Of a stretch of DNA of 64,000 bases, positions 52,719-61,195 are shown in pieces; position 1 is the stretch's first letter, and every line of letters starts with the position of its first letter. Source of the DNA: Nocardia pneumoniae NBRC 100136 (lineage in GTDB: Bacteria; Actinomycetota; Actinomycetes; Mycobacteriales; Mycobacteriaceae). A program made the position numbers and the translations under genes. The stretch spans positions 1 to 64,000 of the forward strand of contig NZ_BAGF01000007.1 in the NCBI RefSeq assembly GCF_000308755.1, given 5' to 3'. The notes below the pieces were generated by a model. The model worked only from the letters and a program-made list of their open reading frames with translations. It searched no databases and was not told the origin of the DNA.

Positions 52719-53639
52719 ATGGTGGATCGAGTTCTGGTAACACTCGATGGCGTGGTCCGTGATGCGGACGCGCCGTTGTTGTTTGCGGACGATATTGGCG
52801 TATTGCGTGGCGACGGTGTCTTCGAAACGGTGCTAGTGCGCGCGGGAGTCGCGTGTGCGATCGAATTTCATCTAGGCAGATTACGTCGCTCCGCGCAGGC
52901 GCTGGATCTGCCCGAGCCGGAGCTGGGGAAGTGGCGGGAGGCGGTCGAGACCGCCGCGAAGGAGTGGGGGAGCGAGCGCGAAGGGCTCATGCGGCTGGTG
53001 CTCACCCGCGGCCGCGACTCCGAGCTGTCCGGCGCGCCCGACAAGGTGAAGACCGGTGACCTCGCCGCCGCCGTGCCGGTGCCGACCGCCTTCGTGCTGG
53101 TGGTGCCCGTACCCGAGCGCGTCGAGAAGGCCCGCGCCGAAGGCGTCGCGGTGGTGACTCTGTCACGCGGAATCTCGGTCGACCTGGCGCAGGCCGCGCC
53201 GTGGCAGCTGCTCGGGGCCAAGACGCTGTCCTACGCCACCAATATGGCCGCGCTCCGGTTCGCCGCGCGGATGGGTGCGGACGACGTGATCTTCACCAGC
53301 ACGGAGAACCGGGTGCTCGAGGGTCCGCGGTCCACCGTGGTGATCGCGCGCGACAAGCAGTTGATCACCCCGCCCGCCAAGAACGGCGTGCTGCCCGGCG
53401 TCACCCAGCGCGCGCTGTTCATCGAGGCCGAGAAGGCCGGGTGGCAATGCCGCTACGACTCGCTGTTCACCGCCGACCTGCTCACCTGCGACAGCATCTG
53501 GATGCTGTCGAGCATCTCGCTGGCGGCGCGAGTGAACTCGCTGGACGGGCTGCGGATGTCCGCGCCGGACAATGCCGAGGAGATCATCGAGTTGGTGAAC
53601 CGCGGCATCGAGCGGGCAGGCGCCATCGGCGACTGGTGA
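52719..53639 (+). CDS. class IV aminotransferase (aminodeoxychorismate lyase-like)
   Basis: A 306-residue fold-type IV PLP enzyme: GVLRGDGVFETVLVRAG, EFHLGRLRRSAQALDLP, GLMRLVLTRGRDSE, AKTLSYATNMAALRFAARMGADDVIFTSTENRVLEGPRSTVVI (PLP lysine in GAKTLSY), and GVLPGVTQRALF. Family members are 4-amino-4-deoxychorismate lyase (PabC), branched-chain aminotransferase or D-amino-acid aminotransferase; PabC-like is favoured by the folate neighbour ygfZ, but not proven. ATG 52719 has TACGCT (52707-52712) six bases upstream, suggesting a leaderless mRNA. Confidence 0.9.
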   Translation: MVDRVLVTLDGVVRDADAPLLFADDIGVLRGDGVFETVLVRAGVACAIEFHLGRLRRSAQALDLPEPELGKWREAVETAAKEWGSEREGLMRLVLTRGRDSELSGAPDKVKTGDLAAAVPVPTAFVLVVPVPERVEKARAEGVAVVTLSRGISVDLAQAAPWQLLGAKTLSYATNMAALRFAARMGADDVIFTSTENRVLEGPRSTVVIARDKQLITPPAKNGVLPGVTQRALFIEAEKAGWQCRYDSLFTADLLTCDSIWMLSSISLAARVNSLDGLRMSAPDNAEEIIELVNRGIERAGAIGDW

Positions 53640-53643
53640 CTTC

Positions 53644-53781
53644 TCCGCCTCTCCGGGTCTTCAGGCCGTACTAGTCGGGTGGCGCGGGATTTGCGTTCAG
53701 GTCCTGCGCTGGGTGCCGCGTGGGTTCTGGGCGTACCCGGTGAGTTACCCATGTGCTGACGAAATCAGTTGTCGCGTCGGC
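53644..53781 (+). repeat. dispersed repeat, full-length copy 5
   Basis: Full copy beginning CCGCCTCTCCGGGTCTTCAG five bases after the aminotransferase stop, with middle GCGTTCAGGTCCTGCG and tail GGGCGTACCCGGTGAGTTAC. Closely matches copies at 6650 and 60965. Its tail is the first unit of a longer diverged tandem array. Confidence 0.75.
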
Positions 53782-54060
53782 GAGAAGTCGATCGTGGTGC
53801 GGCCTCGTCGATCAGGGCCGCGGGCGGCCGCAAGTCGTGCGCGGTGCATGCGGCCGAATTCTGGCGTACTCGGCGAGGTACCCGTGCGTTGACAAGATCA
53901 GTTGTCGCTGCGGCGATGGCCGACCGAAGTGCGGGCGCGCTGACCGCGCCGCTGGGGCTGGTCAGCGGTCCTGGGCCGGGGGGTGCCGCTGCGTTCGGGT
54001 GTACTCGGCGAGTTGCCCGTCTGCTTGTGCGATCGGTGGTCGCGTCGGTGCGAAACCGAC
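53725..54060 (+). repeat. 134-135-bp tandem array, three diverged units
   Basis: The segment TTCTGGGCGTACCCGGTGAG, followed by a TCAGTTGTCGC-like part, recurs starting at 53725, 53859 and 53994 (spacings 134 and 135). Each is preceded by a related GTCCTGCGCTGGGTGCCGC-like string. Divergence increases from unit to unit. No gene is supported anywhere in 53640-54252; the array leads toward the cydA promoter. Confidence 0.65.
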
Positions 54061-54189
54061 CGGGTACGTTCTCCCTGATCAGCGCCGCTCCGTGATCTCC
54101 GTCCTATTCGCGCGGGAGCGGGTCGCGAAGAGCCCAGGGAAACCGGTGTTTCGGGCGGAAAGGCCCCGGATATCGTGGCCTAGGACTCA

Positions 54190-54235
54190 TTGTCGCGGCC
54201 CGGCTCCGGCGTAGTCTTACTACGACACGTCGTAG
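54190..54235 (+). promoter_or_regulatory. cydA promoter with palindromic operator
   Basis: TTGTCG (54190-54195) and TAGTCT (54212-54217) with 16-base spacing form a plausible promoter. The predicted transcription start (about 54224) falls in a perfect inverted repeat CTACGAC-ac-GTCGTAG (54220-54235), a position suited to a repressor. The regulator is not in the window. Confidence 0.55.
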
Positions 54236-54252
54236 ATACGCAGGAGGTCGGC

Positions 54253-55746
54253 TTGAGCGCCCTGGACATCTCCCGATGGCAATTCGGCATCACGACGGTC
54301 TATCACTTTCTCCTGGTGCCGCTGACCATCGGTCTCGCGCCGTTGGTCGCCGCCATGCAGACGGCATGGGTGATCACCGGCAAACAGCACTGGCTGCGGC
54401 TGACCAAGTTCTTCGGCAAGCTGTTCCTGATCAACTTCGCGCTCGGTGTCGCGACCGGCATCGTGCAGGAGTTCCAGTTCGGCATGAACTGGAGCGAGTA
54501 CTCCCGGTTCGTCGGTGACGTGTTCGGCGCCCCGCTCGCCCTGGAGGGCCTGGTCGCCTTCTTCATGGAGTCGACATTCCTCGGGTTGTGGATCTTCGGC
54601 TGGACCCGATTGCCGAAACTGCTTCACCTCGCCGCCATCTGGATGGTCGCCATCGGCGTGAACGCTTCGGCGTACTTCATCGTCGCGGCCAACTCGTTCA
54701 TGCAGCATCCGGTCGGCGCCAAGTACAACCCGGAAACCGGGCGCGCCGAGTTGGAGAGCATCGTCGCGGTGCTCACCAACAACACGACGCTGGCCGCCTT
54801 TCCGCACGTGGTCGCCGGATCGTTCCTCACCGCAGGCACATTCGTGGCGGGCATCGCGGGCTGGTGGATGGTCCGCAATGCTCGCACCCGCGACGAAGCG
54901 AAACTCGCTGAGGCGCGCGCCATGTGGCGACCCGCCGCGCGGGCGGGCATCGCCGTGCTGATCGTGTCGCTGGCCGCGCTGGTCTACACCGGTGACGTGC
55001 AGGGCAAGCTGATGTTCGAGCAGCAGCCGATGAAGATGGCGTCGGCGGAATCGCTGTGCCACACGGCGACCGACCCGCACTTCTCCGTGCTCACCGTCGG
55101 CACGCACAACAACTGCGACAGCGTCGTGCACGTGCTCGAGGTGCCGTACGTGCTGCCCTGGCTGGCCGAGGGCTCGTTCACCGGGGTGACCCTGGACGGC
55201 GTCGTCGATCTGCAGAAGGCCTACAACGAACGCTTCGGCGTCGGGGATTACCGCCCGAACCTGTTCGTCACCTATTGGTCCTTCCGCGCCATGATCGGCC
55301 TGGCGGCGGGCTCGGCGCTGCTCGCCCTGGCCGGACTGTGGCTCACCCGCCGCGGCCAGGTACCCGACCAGCAGTGGTTCTCCTGGCTGAGCCTGCTCGC
55401 CATCCCGACACCGTTCCTGGCCAACAGCGCCGGATGGGTGTTCACCGAGATGGGACGCCAGCCGTGGGTCGTCGTGCCGAATCCCACCGGTGACCCGAAC
55501 CTGCGCCTCACCGTGCAGCAGGGCGTCTCGAATCATTCGCCCGGCGTCGTGCTGTTCTCGCTGATCACCTTCACGCTGCTGTACGGCGCGCTCGCGGCGG
55601 TGTGGTTCTACCTCATGCGCAGATATGTGATCCATGGTCCGGATCCCGTCGCGCCAGCCCCGGGCGAGTCACGCGACACCGACGAGACCTCCGGCGGCCG
55701 CCGCGCCGAAGAGTCCGCTATCGAACAACTTTCGTTCGCCTACTAG
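54253..55746 (+). CDS. cydA: cytochrome bd quinol oxidase subunit I
   Basis: A 497-residue integral membrane subunit carrying haems b558, b595 and d. Family marks: DISRWQFGITTVYHFLLVPLTIG with the haem-ligand His18, EFQFGMNWSEYSRFVGDVFGAPLALEGLVAFFMESTFLGLW, and GWVFTEMGRQPWVV. The quinol-binding loop is of the short type. Reduces oxygen to water with menaquinol at low oxygen and resists nitric oxide. The TTG at 54253 has a perfect AGGAGG (54242-54247) five bases away, so I choose it over the longer frame. Confidence 0.96.
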   Translation: MSALDISRWQFGITTVYHFLLVPLTIGLAPLVAAMQTAWVITGKQHWLRLTKFFGKLFLINFALGVATGIVQEFQFGMNWSEYSRFVGDVFGAPLALEGLVAFFMESTFLGLWIFGWTRLPKLLHLAAIWMVAIGVNASAYFIVAANSFMQHPVGAKYNPETGRAELESIVAVLTNNTTLAAFPHVVAGSFLTAGTFVAGIAGWWMVRNARTRDEAKLAEARAMWRPAARAGIAVLIVSLAALVYTGDVQGKLMFEQQPMKMASAESLCHTATDPHFSVLTVGTHNNCDSVVHVLEVPYVLPWLAEGSFTGVTLDGVVDLQKAYNERFGVGDYRPNLFVTYWSFRAMIGLAAGSALLALAGLWLTRRGQVPDQQWFSWLSLLAIPTPFLANSAGWVFTEMGRQPWVVVPNPTGDPNLRLTVQQGVSNHSPGVVLFSLITFTLLYGALAAVWFYLMRRYVIHGPDPVAPAPGESRDTDETSGGRRAEESAIEQLSFAY

Positions 55747-55755
55747 GAGCCGGAG

Positions 55756-56787
55756 ATGAGTGTGCAAGAGTTCTGGTTCGTCCTGATCGGCGTGCTGTTC
55801 ACCGGCTATTTCGTGCTGGAGGGCTTCGACTTCGGCGTCGGAATGCTCATGCCGATCCTCGGCAAGGGGTCCGATGCGCGACGGCGCGTGGTGCTCAACA
55901 CGATCGGGCCGGTGTGGGATGCCAATGAGGTCTGGCTGATCACCGCGGGCGCCGGGATGTTCGCGGCGTTCCCGGAGTGGTACGCCAGCCTGTTCTCCGG
56001 CTTCTACCTCGCACTGCTGCTGGTGCTCGTCGCGTTGATCCTGCGCATCTGCGCCATCGAGTACCGCGGCAAGATCGATGACCCACGCTGGCGCGCCCGC
56101 TGCGACATCGGCATCGGCATCGGTTCCTGGATTCCGGCAGTGGCCTGGGGCTGGGTGTTCGCGAACGTGGTGCACGGGGTCCCGCTGAACGAGAAGAAGC
56201 AGTTCGCCGGTTCGGTCACGGACCTGTTCGGGCCGTACGCCCTGCTCGGCGGCTTGGCCACCGGACTGCTGTTCGCGCTGCACGGCGCGATGTTCCTGGT
56301 GCTCAAGACCGGCGGCGAGGTGCGCGACGACGCGCGGCGCGCCGCCCGGTTGCTGGTGCCTCCGGCCGTGGTCGTGGTCGGTGGATTCGGGCTGTGGACC
56401 CAGGTGTCGTACGGGACCGGGTGGACCTGGATTCCGTTGGCGCTCGCGGTGCTCGGGCTGCTCATCGCGGTGGCGGCCGATCTCGCCCAGCGCGATGGCT
56501 GGGCGTTCACCGGCACCACGGTGACCGTGGCGGCCGCGACCGCGTTGCTGTTCGGCTCGCTGTTCCCGGATGTGCTGCCCTCGACGATCGACGCGGCCTT
56601 CGACCTGACCATCCACAACGCGTCCTCGACGCCCTACACCTTGAAGGTGATGAGCTGGGCAGCGGCGTTCCTCGCGCCGGTCGTGGTGGTGTACCAAGGG
56701 TGGACGTACTGGGTGTTCCGCAAGCGGATCACCGTCGAGCAGATTCCCGCCCCGGTGGGTCTGCCTTTGCGACCCGGGCAGGATTGA
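55756..56787 (+). CDS. cydB: cytochrome bd quinol oxidase subunit II
   Basis: A 343-residue membrane partner of CydA: EFWFVLIGVLFTGYFVLEGFDFGVGMLMPILGK, RRVVLNTIGPVWDANEVWLITAGAGMFAAFPEWYA, GLATGLLFALHGAMFLVLKTGGEV, and ASSTPYTLKVMSWAAAFLAPVVVVYQGWTYWVFRKRI. All family landmarks are present, with nine or so helices. It starts nine bases after cydA with GGAG upstream. Confidence 0.96.
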   Translation: MSVQEFWFVLIGVLFTGYFVLEGFDFGVGMLMPILGKGSDARRRVVLNTIGPVWDANEVWLITAGAGMFAAFPEWYASLFSGFYLALLLVLVALILRICAIEYRGKIDDPRWRARCDIGIGIGSWIPAVAWGWVFANVVHGVPLNEKKQFAGSVTDLFGPYALLGGLATGLLFALHGAMFLVLKTGGEVRDDARRAARLLVPPAVVVVGGFGLWTQVSYGTGWTWIPLALAVLGLLIAVAADLAQRDGWAFTGTTVTVAAATALLFGSLFPDVLPSTIDAAFDLTIHNASSTPYTLKVMSWAAAFLAPVVVVYQGWTYWVFRKRITVEQIPAPVGLPLRPGQD

Positions 56788-56791
56788 TGCC

Positions 56792-58630
56792 ATGGCCCGT
56801 CCGCCGATCGATCCGCGCCTGTGGCGGTACGCCCGCTCGGCGCGTAGCTACCTGGCGCTGAGCGTCGCGCTGTCGCTGCTGATCACCGGTGCGATCGTGC
56901 TGGCGGCGGTGCTGATCGGACGGGTGCTCGCCGGAGTCGTCACCGATCCGGGCCTGCGCACTCTCGGCGCGTGGACGATCGAACTGACCGTCCTCGCGGT
57001 CGCGATCGCGGTCCGGGTGCTGGCCACCTGGTTCCAGTCCCGGCTGGCTCATCGGGCGGGCGCGAGCGTGGTGGCGGAGCTGGAAACGGCGGTGCTCGCG
57101 GCCGGTGCGCGGCTGTCCCCGCGCGAGCTGGAGACGCGCCGAACCGAGTTGGCCGTGGTCGTCGGCGCCGGGCTGTCCGGGTTGCGCGGCTATCTGGTCG
57201 GCTACCTGCCCGCGCTGCTGCTGGCGGCACTGGTTCCGCCGATCGTGCTGGCGGTGATCGCGGCGCACGACCTGACCTCCGGTGTGATCGTGGTGATCAC
57301 CTTGCCGCTGATCCCGGTCTTCATGATCCTCATCGGGCTGCTGACGCAGGGACGTGCCGAGGCCACGCTCGCGGCCACCACCCGGCTGTCGGATCAGTTG
57401 CTCGACCTGTTCGCGGGCATGCCGACGTTGCGCGCGCTCGGCCGGGAGACCGGCGAGGCGGAAGCAGCCCCTGGTCAGCTGGGACGAGTGCGCACCATGC
57501 AGCACCGCGTGCGAGATCTCGGTGACGCGCTGCGGTTGCGCACCATGCGCGCCCTGCGGATCGCCTTTCTGTCCTCGATGGTGCTGGAGTTGCTCGCGAC
57601 GCTGAGCGTGGCGCTGATCGCGGTCTCCATCGGGTTGCGCCTGGTGTTCGGCGAGATGAGCCTGTATGCCGGGTTGGTCGCCTTGATCCTGGCGCCCGAG
57701 GTCTACCTGCCGCTGCGCATGGTCGGCGAGCGTTTCCACGCCGCTCAGGACGGCATGGCGGCGGCGGACAAGGCATTCGCGATTCTCGAATCGGTTCCTG
57801 CCAGCGGTGCCGACGCGTCCACCGAGGGGAGGAATGCATTCGGAGACAAGGACACCCGCGCGAAGAACACCCTCGCCGCGCCAGTATCTCCATCCGTCTC
57901 GGTGGCTCGCGGCACTGTTCCCAGTGATATCGCAGGCGGCGGCCTGATCGAGGTCAGTGACCTTTCGGTGCGCGCGCGGGACGGATTCGCGCCCGCAGGC
58001 TTGTCGGCGACCTTTTCGCCCGGCTCTCTGACCGTGCTCGCCGGTCCGAACGGAAGCGGTAAATCGACCGCGTTCCAGGCGATTCTCGGCTTGATCACGC
58101 CCGACCGGGGTGCGGTGACCGTCGACGGGGTCGACCTGCGCGACCTGGACGCGCGGCGATGGTGGGCACGCGTGGCGTGGCTGCCGCAGCGGCCGGTGCT
58201 CGTTCCCGGCACGCTGCGGGACAACCTCGAACTGCTCGGCGCCCAGACGGTGGACCGTTCCGGGCGGGGACCGGCCCGGGTGGTCGACGACCTGGAGGCC
58301 GCGTGCGTCGCCACCGGTTTCGACGCCGTGCTCGACGAACTGCCGGACGGATGGAACACCATGGTGGGACCCGGCGGCGTCGGACTGTCCCTGGGCCAGC
58401 GCCAACGCCTCGCGTTGACCAGGGTGCTGGCCGCCGACCGCCCGGTCCTGCTGCTGGACGAGCCCACGGCGCACCTGGACGCCGCCGCGGAGGCCACGGT
58501 ACTGGCCGCGCTCCAGGTGCGAGCCCGCGCCGGGGCCACGGTGATCGTCATCGGGCACCGTCCAACCGTGCTGGCCGCAGCCGACCATGTCGTGCGGGTC
58601 CGCGCCGAGCAACCCGAGGTCGCCCGATGA
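56792..58630 (+). CDS. cydD: ABC transporter CydD (cytochrome bd assembly)
   Basis: A 612-residue half-transporter with six N-terminal helices and a C-terminal nucleotide-binding domain: Walker A AGPNGSGKSTAFQ, signature LSLGQRQRLAL, Walker B VLLLDEPTAHLD, switch His IGHRPT. CydDC exports or maintains thiol/haem balance needed for bd oxidase assembly. A hydrophilic linker of about 60 residues (ASTEGRNAFGDKDTRAKNTL) separates the two halves, longer than usual. It begins four bases after cydB, so translation is coupled. A decayed copy of its last ATPase segment follows. Confidence 0.95.
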   Translation: MARPPIDPRLWRYARSARSYLALSVALSLLITGAIVLAAVLIGRVLAGVVTDPGLRTLGAWTIELTVLAVAIAVRVLATWFQSRLAHRAGASVVAELETAVLAAGARLSPRELETRRTELAVVVGAGLSGLRGYLVGYLPALLLAALVPPIVLAVIAAHDLTSGVIVVITLPLIPVFMILIGLLTQGRAEATLAATTRLSDQLLDLFAGMPTLRALGRETGEAEAAPGQLGRVRTMQHRVRDLGDALRLRTMRALRIAFLSSMVLELLATLSVALIAVSIGLRLVFGEMSLYAGLVALILAPEVYLPLRMVGERFHAAQDGMAAADKAFAILESVPASGADASTEGRNAFGDKDTRAKNTLAAPVSPSVSVARGTVPSDIAGGGLIEVSDLSVRARDGFAPAGLSATFSPGSLTVLAGPNGSGKSTAFQAILGLITPDRGAVTVDGVDLRDLDARRWWARVAWLPQRPVLVPGTLRDNLELLGAQTVDRSGRGPARVVDDLEAACVATGFDAVLDELPDGWNTMVGPGGVGLSLGQRQRLALTRVLAADRPVLLLDEPTAHLDAAAEATVLAALQVRARAGATVIVIGHRPTVLAAADHVVRVRAEQPEVAR

Positions 58631-58664
58631 GCACGCGCAACCTCGGTGGTCGCCGACGCGGCCA

Positions 58665-58790
58665 AGTGCTGACCGCTCCAGGTCCGCGGCCGCGACGGCG
58701 CTCGTCATCGCGCACCGGCCCACGCCGTCGGTCGCGGCGTTGCTGTCGACCGGGCGTGAACAAGATTCCCGGCACGCGACGGCGGTCGGT
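58665..58790 (+). pseudogene. decayed ABC-ATPase C-terminal fragment between cydD and cydC
   Basis: DNA from about 58667 (GTGCTGACCGCTCCAGGTCC onward) resembles the cydD 3' segment at about 58500-58575 (GTACTGGCCGCGCTCCAGGT onward) across about 70 bases, with small deletions. After a frameshift it translates as ATALVIAHRPTPSVAALL, matching the cydD sequence ATVIVIGHRPTVLAAADHVV. No start codon or domain is complete. It is probably a leftover of tandem duplication of half-transporter genes. Confidence 0.5.
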
Positions 58791-58886
58791 TGCCGACCAT
58801 GCCTTGCGCGCGGCGGTGGCATCGGACAAGGCGGCCGCGGGAACCGGACACCGCGCGTGTCGGCGAGATTCAAAGGAGCGAGTCCG

Positions 58887-60743
58887 ATGACGCGAACCGT
58901 TCCACGCGGCGCCGACACCACGCCGCTCGCGGATCTGCGCCGGATGTGGGCGCTGCTCGAGTTGTCCCGCTGGCGGGTGACGGTGGCGATCGCCTGGGGT
59001 GTGCTGGCGTTGGGTAGCGCGCTCGGTCTCGCCGCGCTGGCCGCGTGGTTGATCGCTCGTGCCTGGCAGATGCCGCCGGTGCTGGACCTGAGCATCGCCG
59101 TGGTCGCGGTGCGCGCCCTCGGTATTTCCCGGGGCCTGTGCCGGTACATGGAACGCCTGGCCACGCATGATGTCGCCCTGCGCGCCATGACCACGGCGCG
59201 CACGACGGTCTATCGAACGCTTGCCCGCTCGGACTTCTGGCTGCGTCGGCCGGAGCCGTCGGGCAGTGCTGCCGAGGGGTCCGGCGATTCCACGCCACCG
59301 CGCCGAGGTGATCTCCTCGTCCGGATCGGCAGTGACATCGATGATCTCGGGGCGGTCGTGGTGCGGGTATTCGTGCCCGTCGCGGTCGCCGTCGTGCTCT
59401 CCCTGACCGCCGTCGGCCTGCTGGCCACCATTTCGGTGGGTGCCGCCGCGATCCTGGCGGGTGCGCTCGCGGTGTCCGGTGTCGTCGCTCCGTGGCTGTC
59501 GGCCAAAGCGGCACGGGAGGCCGAGCAGGCCGTGCGCGCCGATCGCGCCGAATTCACCGCGCAAGCCCTCACCGTCCTCGACCACGCGGCCGAGCTCCGC
59601 GTCGCGGGGCGGCTCGATGCCGCCCTCGGCACGGCGGCGGACTCCGCGCGCCGGGCCGTCGCCGCGAAGGACACCGCCGCCTCGCACAGCGCCTGGGCGG
59701 CAGCCGCCACGCCACTGTCGATCGGCGCCAGCGTGCTCGGCGCTCTGCTGATCGGCATCACCCTCTACGGCCCGGACGGGGGGACCACGGGCGCGATGAC
59801 GCCGATGGCGCTCACCGTGCTGGTCATGCTGCCCCTGTCGGCTTTCGAGGCGGTCGGCCCGCTACCCGCTGCGGCGCAGGCACTCACGACCGCCCGCGCA
59901 GCCCTGCATCGCATAGTGGGCGCGGCCGGAGAAACTTCGTCCGTAGCCCCCCGCCGGGCCGATCCAGGGCGAGACCGCCGCACGACCGGATTCGAAGGCG
60001 ATCCGGTGGCGACTGCCTCGCCGAACTCCGGCACATCCCGGACCACACGCACCGCCGCGACGACGGTCACCAGGACCGGCGATGGCGCGGCTCTCGCGGA
60101 CGCTTCGGTGACCGAGGGGATAGACGTGCCGGAGCTGCCGGAGGGACGGCGGATCGCGGTGGTCGGGCCGAGCGGCGCCGGGAAGACGACGCTGCTGATG
60201 GCCTGGGCGGGCCTGTTCGGCACGCCGCGTCCCGGCGTCACCTTCTTCGCCGAGGACGCGCACCTGTTCGGCACGTCCGTGCTGGAGAATCTTCGGGTCG
60301 CGCGCGGTGATCTCACCGAGTCGGAAGCCGAGAAAGCCTTGCGGACAGTCGGTCTCGGCGCCTGGCTGGACGGGCTGCCGGAGGGAGTGCACACCGATCT
60401 GGTCGGGGGAGCGGCGGCCGTGTCGGGCGGTCAACGTCGGCGCATCCTCCTGGCGCGTGCCCTCGTGTCATCCGCTCGTGTGCTGCTGCTCGACGAACCG
60501 ACCGAGCATCTGGAAGCAGAGGCCGGGGCGCGGCTGCTGCGCGCCCTGCTCGACGTCGACAGCGGCCTCGTCGAACCAGGCCGCGTCGTGGTCGTCGTCA
60601 CACATCAACTGCCCGAAGATCATCGGGCCGACACGGTGCTCAGGATCGACGCGTCAGGCCAGGTGGCAACCGATTTCGCGGCCAGCGGCCCCACGCGCGA
60701 GGTTCCGGTTTCCGCCCGCCGCGAAATTCCGTTGCCGACCTGA
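58887..60743 (+). CDS. cydC: ABC transporter CydC (cytochrome bd assembly)
   Basis: A 618-residue half-transporter: membrane part LSRWRVTVAIAWGVLALGSALGLAALAAWLIARAWQMPPVLDLSIAVVAVRALGISRGLCRYMERLATHD is the CydC signature; ATPase with Walker A GPSGAGKTTLL, signature VSGGQRRRILLARAL, Walker B VLLLDEPTEHLE, and VVTHQLP. Partners with CydD. ATG 58887 has AAAGGAG eight bases upstream; the earlier open frame passes through the decayed fragment and is not used. The last bases overlap a promoter for a tiny downstream ORF. Confidence 0.94.
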   Translation: MTRTVPRGADTTPLADLRRMWALLELSRWRVTVAIAWGVLALGSALGLAALAAWLIARAWQMPPVLDLSIAVVAVRALGISRGLCRYMERLATHDVALRAMTTARTTVYRTLARSDFWLRRPEPSGSAAEGSGDSTPPRRGDLLVRIGSDIDDLGAVVVRVFVPVAVAVVLSLTAVGLLATISVGAAAILAGALAVSGVVAPWLSAKAAREAEQAVRADRAEFTAQALTVLDHAAELRVAGRLDAALGTAADSARRAVAAKDTAASHSAWAAAATPLSIGASVLGALLIGITLYGPDGGTTGAMTPMALTVLVMLPLSAFEAVGPLPAAAQALTTARAALHRIVGAAGETSSVAPRRADPGRDRRTTGFEGDPVATASPNSGTSRTTRTAATTVTRTGDGAALADASVTEGIDVPELPEGRRIAVVGPSGAGKTTLLMAWAGLFGTPRPGVTFFAEDAHLFGTSVLENLRVARGDLTESEAEKALRTVGLGAWLDGLPEGVHTDLVGGAAAVSGGQRRRILLARALVSSARVLLLDEPTEHLEAEAGARLLRALLDVDSGLVEPGRVVVVVTHQLPEDHRADTVLRIDASGQVATDFAASGPTREVPVSARREIPLPT

Positions 60744-60760
60744 TGACGCCTCGCTAGATT
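60732..60760 (+). promoter_or_regulatory. promoter at the 3' end of cydC
   Basis: TTGCCG (60732-60737) and TAGATT (60755-60760) with exact 17-base spacing, the first box inside the cydC stop region. Predicted start about 60767, directly before a perfect ribosome-binding site and a 12-codon ORF. Confidence 0.5.
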
Positions 60761-60793
60761 CGTTCGTACACGAGGAAGGAGGTGGTTCGAAGA

Positions 60794-60832
60794 ATGGATA
60801 TTTCTAGGACACGTGAGGTGGCTGTCCGCTAG
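60794..60832 (+). CDS. tiny ORF with perfect Shine-Dalgarno (12 residues)
   Basis: Encodes MDISRTREVAVR. AAGGAGGT (60776-60783), fully complementary to the 16S rRNA tail, lies ten bases before the ATG, and a good promoter lies just upstream. Nothing follows on this strand for at least 360 bases, so it is not an obvious leader for a gene in the window. It could be a small peptide, a regulatory RNA with a translated start, or a decayed gene end. No function is assigned. Confidence 0.4.
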   Translation: MDISRTREVAVR

Positions 60833-60964
60833 CGCCACCGCTGCAGGTGGATTTCGCCCGCGCGAGCGCTGAGCGAATTCCAGGCAGTCACCCGGCCCCC
60901 GAGCCCCGGTCTGTCCGACCGGACGCGTGCGCATAACGTGCACTCGTATGGCTCGGGGGCTGTT

Positions 60965-61150
60965 CCGCCTCTCCGAGTCTTCAGGCCGTACAAGTCAGCG
61001 CCGCGCAGGTTGGTGACAGGTCCTGCGTTGGGTGCCACTCGCCTTCTGGGCGTACCCGACGAGTTACCCATGTACTTACGAAATCAGTTGTCGCCTCGGC
61101 CAGGCCGAGCTATGCACGGTGCGTGCGATATCAGGTGTCGCGTCCTGTAG
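60965..61150 (+). repeat. dispersed repeat, full-length copy 6
   Basis: Contains the core CTCCGAGTCTTCAGGCCGTA, GACAGGTCCTGCGTTGGGTG, and the tail GGGCGTACCCGACGAGTTAC with CGAAATCAGTTGTCGC. A second, deleted unit follows (GCACGGTGCGTGCG then ATATCAGGTGTCGCG at 61116-61143), echoing the tandem array at 53725. It lies between the cydC operon and the convergent nitrobindin-like gene. Confidence 0.72.
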
Positions 61151-61195
61151 CGCGTAGACGGCAATGCCGTTGATCCCGCAGCTTCGCAGAACAGC

